DNA from: Oxytricha trifallax
Lineage: Eukaryota > Ciliophora > Spirotrichea > Sporadotrichida > Oxytrichidae
Length of the DNA stretch: 64,000 nucleotides
Assembly: GCA_000711775.1 (NCBI GenBank)
Contig: ARYC01002446.1
Span: 1-64,000, forward strand
Direction of reading: 5' to 3'
This document shows, piece after piece, positions 60,695-64,000 of the stretch (position 1 is the first letter of the stretch; every line of letters begins with the position of its first letter). The position numbers and the translations under genes are program-made. Under the pieces are notes generated by a model, which saw only the letters and a list, made by a program, of their open reading frames with translations, did not search any database and had not been told where the DNA came from.

Positions 60695-62257
60695 TTTAAA
60701 TAAGAGCGCTAACATTTAAGAAAAACAATGGCACTTCCATCAAACTAAATGAGACTAACCTTTGGCAGCAATAAAAAGTGTGATAGCTGTGAGATGAACT
60801 CTCATAAAGAACTACCAGAGCTATCACTTGAGGTATTTGTTATTGAAATATAAATTAATAATAGAAAATAAATGGCAAATAAGTGTGTGGGAGACAGAGA
60901 GGAAGAGAAAGATACTAATGAAATTCCTATACAAACTGAAGAAGTAGAAGTATAATTTTGTGTGAAGTGTGATAGAGACTTCCCTCATAAATCTAGTTGG
61001 TATAGGCATATGAAAGAGTATAGAGAAGCCAAGCCAACTGTATATTTAAAGCATGATAAAATCGACGAAAAGTATGATTGCTTCTAGTGCCATAAGCAGT
61101 ATGCTCATACAAGAGATTTAAGGAACCATATTTTAAAAGCTTTTAAGAAAGATTTAGAGATTGAAAAGCATGAAGATGAATTGAAGCTACTAATCAAAAG
61201 AAAAGCAAGAGAATCTTCGAAAGTGGTAGACCTTGAACAAGCTAGTGAATCAGAATATGTGAGGAAATCACGCAACCTACTAGCATCTGAAATCACAAAG
61301 ATTATGATTAAAATTCAATATAAAAAGATTCATGTTCTTGCCTAAACTGGCCTAGACACTTAACTTTAGCTACCTTATATTAGAAGACTCCTTTGATAAG
61401 AAAGTTATCAATGATTATCAATAAGCATAAAAGGTGTATCCCTTCAACTATCACTTATTTGATGATAAATATTAAATGGAGTTTACAAATGAGTATCAAG
61501 TACTCACTCAAGCAAAGTTTAAAGAGTGAAGTTACTAAATCAAGCTGGATGCTGTTCTCCTTGCCAAGAATCATGTTGCTTTCAGACTCCCACTCTATGA
61601 AATGACCCTAAGATATTTCATAACTGATCAAAGATACCATAAGCAGCTTGGATAAATAGCAACTCAGACCATACAAGGCATCAAGGAGCTTCATAAATTA
61701 GGATTTGTTCATAGAGATTTGAAGCCAGAAAATATAATGATAAACTTTTCACCAGAAAGAATAGATATAATTTATTTCAACAGAGCTTTAAGAGTGGAAT
61801 TATCAAGGTTTGGAGCTGTAATGGGAACTTCAGGCTATTATCCAGACTGGAGAAATGAAGACTTTTAGTGGGATGTGTGCTTTAGCAGCAATAAAAATAG
61901 AGTGCGATATGCCTCGCAACGATTACTACTCAACAAGGTGCGAGAAAGATGCTAAGCAAAGAATAAAGTAGTTTATAAACAAAACTAGAGTCTCTCAATC
62001 AATTAAATAAATGCCCAAGTAAATAAGAATAATACCTAACTCAAGTTCAGACATATCAATAGAGCAGATAGAGTTATGTTTAAGCAAAATAAACTTCAGA
62101 CATCTCCCACATGATACAAAAGTGCATTTTGAGTGATTAAATTGATTAAATATACGACATATTTAACATTAAAACCTATTAATAACATCAACCACTAACA
62201 AATTCCCTACAAATAAAAGCACTTATAAACCTCATTAAAAGGGTTTTGGGGGTTTTG
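60695..62257 (+). mobile_element. TBE fragment e (kinase end only)
   Basis: Collinear with the 57-kDa-gene end of TBE d but inverted. The terminal region and tip GGGTTTTGGGGGTTTTG end at 62257, with ATT following. The 22-kDa and transposase genes are missing; homology starts exactly at the right tip of small element B. Confidence 0.85.
60738..62145 (+). pseudogene. TBE e zinc-finger/kinase gene, inactivated
   Basis: The zinc-finger part (about 60880-61170) lacks the last ligand of both fingers: YRHMKEY (His to Tyr) and NHILKAF (His to Phe). The kinase core keeps FVHRDLKPENIMIN (about 61700), but the metal-binding Asp is lost (IIYFNRA instead of IIDFNRA). Several frame changes follow near 61350-61620. 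Confidence 0.78.
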
Positions 62258-63530
62258 ATTGCTGCCCTAATTGTACCCTTGACTTTAAAATAAATTGTTT
62301 ATTTAAGTCTCACTTAAAGGAGTGCTGATAAAGGGATAACTACTACTCTTATAGCCAGGTCCCACAGGCAAATTGTTATTAATTTGAGTATTCTAGATAC
62401 TTTGTGTTGCACTTTAATTGCACCAATTAAAAAGAAATGACAAGAGGTTGATTAACTTCAAATAAAATTCAATCTTTTAACGAAAAATGCTGTGAAATTA
62501 AATTTAATTGTTTATCTGAGCTTATAATTGACTTAATTGTTCTTTGTCATCTTTTTGAATAACTTCTTGAAAAAAGTTTCTTACATTGACAATCCTCTTA
62601 ACTCCTGCATTTTTAGTTAGCCATTAAAATAAAATGTTCAGTATTCTGTATAATCACTTAAATTTCCCACTTTTATCGACATAAGTTCCTTTAAACTAAT
62701 ACAATTCAATACTTATTAGGTGATTGTTCAATTCAACTTGATCTTCAGATATCTTTCTATGTTTATCCATTAATTTAAATCCTTTCATAAATTCTTTTTC
62801 TTAAGATTTCAATTTAACTCCCTTTCTGAGACTAAATTTTGGATTATTTTTATTTTCCTCGTCAGAAGAGGAAGACAATTCTTTGTTTTATTGATTGATG
62901 TTATGCTAGTTAAAATTGAAGCCGCCTGGTCCTAACATGTTGTAAGATTTTCTTTCTTTCCCACCTTACACTTTAATATATATATATATATATTTAGATA
63001 ATTTATTTAGCAACAAATTTTTAGTTATGATTCCCAATTACTGATTAGATTCTATATTTTCAAATTACAAAGACAATGTTTAAAATTATGTGAATTAATT
63101 TAACTTTTCTAAGAAATTCAGATTTCTGTGAAGTTTAGACTTCAAAAGAGTCCTTACTGCGCTTCTCCTTTCGTTTGTTTAAAATTTCTCTTTTCTCATT
63201 CTATAATATAAAGACATTAAAACTAGTCGATATTTGGATTAATTTATCTCTCTTTGTTACAAAAAGCTGATAAACATAAATATATAAACGAAATTAAATC
63301 TACCAATTAACTTACTATAACTTTATGAAATCTTCGAGTTGCGATTTTCTGTCAGGAGAAACAATATTAGTGCCAATATTTGATATAAAAATCTTATCAG
63401 TTGACTCTTTTCTATTTATATTAAAGATTTGCTTTTGTAGATTTATACAATGTTTTCTTTTTCTCAAGAGCAGTTTTTTCCTTATTTCCCGAAAGTCTAA
63501 TCAATAAAATTATTAAGTTAAATTTGAAAT
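62258..63530 (-). CDS. Unassigned host gene interrupted at its end by TBE e
   Basis: The upstream segment (about 63060-63510) contains DKIFISNIGTNIVSPDRKSQ and ILNKRKEKRSKDSFEVQTSQ. An AT-rich gap (about 62945-63060) looks like an IES. From 62938 the frame MLGPGGFNFNQHNINQQ continues with LSSSSDEENKNNPKFSLRKG, FKLMDKHRKISEDQVELNNH, one TGA near 62655 and VKRIVNVRNFFQEVIQKDD. The frame remains open into TBE e with LPVGPGYKSSSYPFISTPL. Composition is protein-like. Family not recognised; treating both segments as one gene is inference. Confidence 0.45.
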
Positions 63531-63533
63531 AAT

Positions 63534-64000
63534 CAAAAATCCAAAACCTCTTAATGAGGTTTATAAGTGCTTTGATTTGTAGGGTATAGTTGGGGTCTTA
63601 TTGGGGTTAGTAGAGAAATTAGGCCAATTTGCAAAATAAGAAATAGAAATTAGCGAAATTTAGGGTCTATTTATGATGAGTAATATTTAGATTTACTGCT
63701 TAAGCTTAGGTATGGTACAAGTATTAATAGAGACTAAGTCAAACCAGTAATGAATTATGCTGCTATAGCAAAGCTCCTGCGCAAGAGTGCCTCAACAGTT
63801 AGGTATCATTGCTTGTTGGCTGTTTAGCATTATAATTCAGGCACTTGAAAGCATCCTGCAAGAAAATAAAAGTTCTCACAGCACCATATTAACAACCTCT
63901 GTGATTCGAAGACTTTAAAGTATTGGGCACACTTTCCACTAGACTAGCAAGCAGTGATGTTTCATCGCAAGTTTCCTGGCATGCTTATCTCTCCATAAAC
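63534..64000 (+). mobile_element. TBE copy f, left end (continues beyond window)
   Basis: The tip CAAAAATCCAAAACCTCTTA (degenerate telomere repeat), preceded by AAT at 63531-63533, leads into the standard terminal region (GTGCTTTGATTTGTAGGG). It then leads into the N-terminal, DNA-binding part of a 42-kDa transposase on the plus strand (about 63690-64000), closest to TBE a and c. The rest lies outside. Confidence 0.85.

Overview
The window looks like germline (micronuclear) DNA of a spirotrich ciliate of the Oxytricha/Stylonychia/Tetmemena group. Four things support this. (1) Recognisable proteins read through TAA and TAG as glutamine and use only TGA as stop. (2) Several transposons end in C4A4 telomere-like repeats and have the gene layout of TBE elements. 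(3) The background is very AT-rich and holds short, GC-richer coding patches that look like macronuclear-destined segments (MDSs). (4) One coding patch is split by a TA-flanked inverted-repeat element whose precise removal rejoins the reading frame, as expected of an internal eliminated sequence (IES). Species assignment is inference.

Layout. 1-3 kb: a diverged TBE-related element (22-kDa-like gene and DDE transposase) followed by an intact zinc-finger/MT-A70 adenine-methyltransferase gene. 3-10.5 kb: AT-rich DNA with an inverted repeat and small coding patches. 10.5-12.9 kb: a calcium-dependent-kinase EF-hand region (minus strand) interrupted by a 771-bp TA-flanked element that itself carries a coding patch, then a broken YHYH-family gene. 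13-18 kb: AT-rich DNA with several unassigned coding patches, one encoding a signal-peptide protein. 18.7-20.9 kb: tandem array of a ~340-bp unit. 20.9-23.0 kb: a 2-kb foldback element with telomere-like tips. 23-39 kb: AT-rich DNA with MDS candidates, two ~415-bp hairpin MITEs, a transposase fragment fused to a TBE end, and a 930-bp TA-flanked foldback. 39.2-64 kb: five TBE copies or fragments (b to f), with smaller elements nested in them, a beta-tubulin fragment, and a 6.4-kb TA-flanked element with ~450-bp inverted ends that encodes a decayed Rep-type protein (SF3 helicase) and is itself split by TBE copy d.

How it fits together. TBE copies have three genes: a zinc-finger/kinase gene (57-kDa type), a 22-kDa gene of unknown role, and a DDE transposase (42-kDa type). 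Target duplications are ANT for TBEs and TA for the other inverted-repeat elements, so at least two transposition chemistries have layered this locus. Nearly all transposon genes carry frameshifts, and two kinase copies have lost catalytic residues. Most unassigned coding patches are supported only by open frame and composition. In an AT-rich genome with a single stop codon, chance frames above 100 codons are common, so their confidence is kept low.
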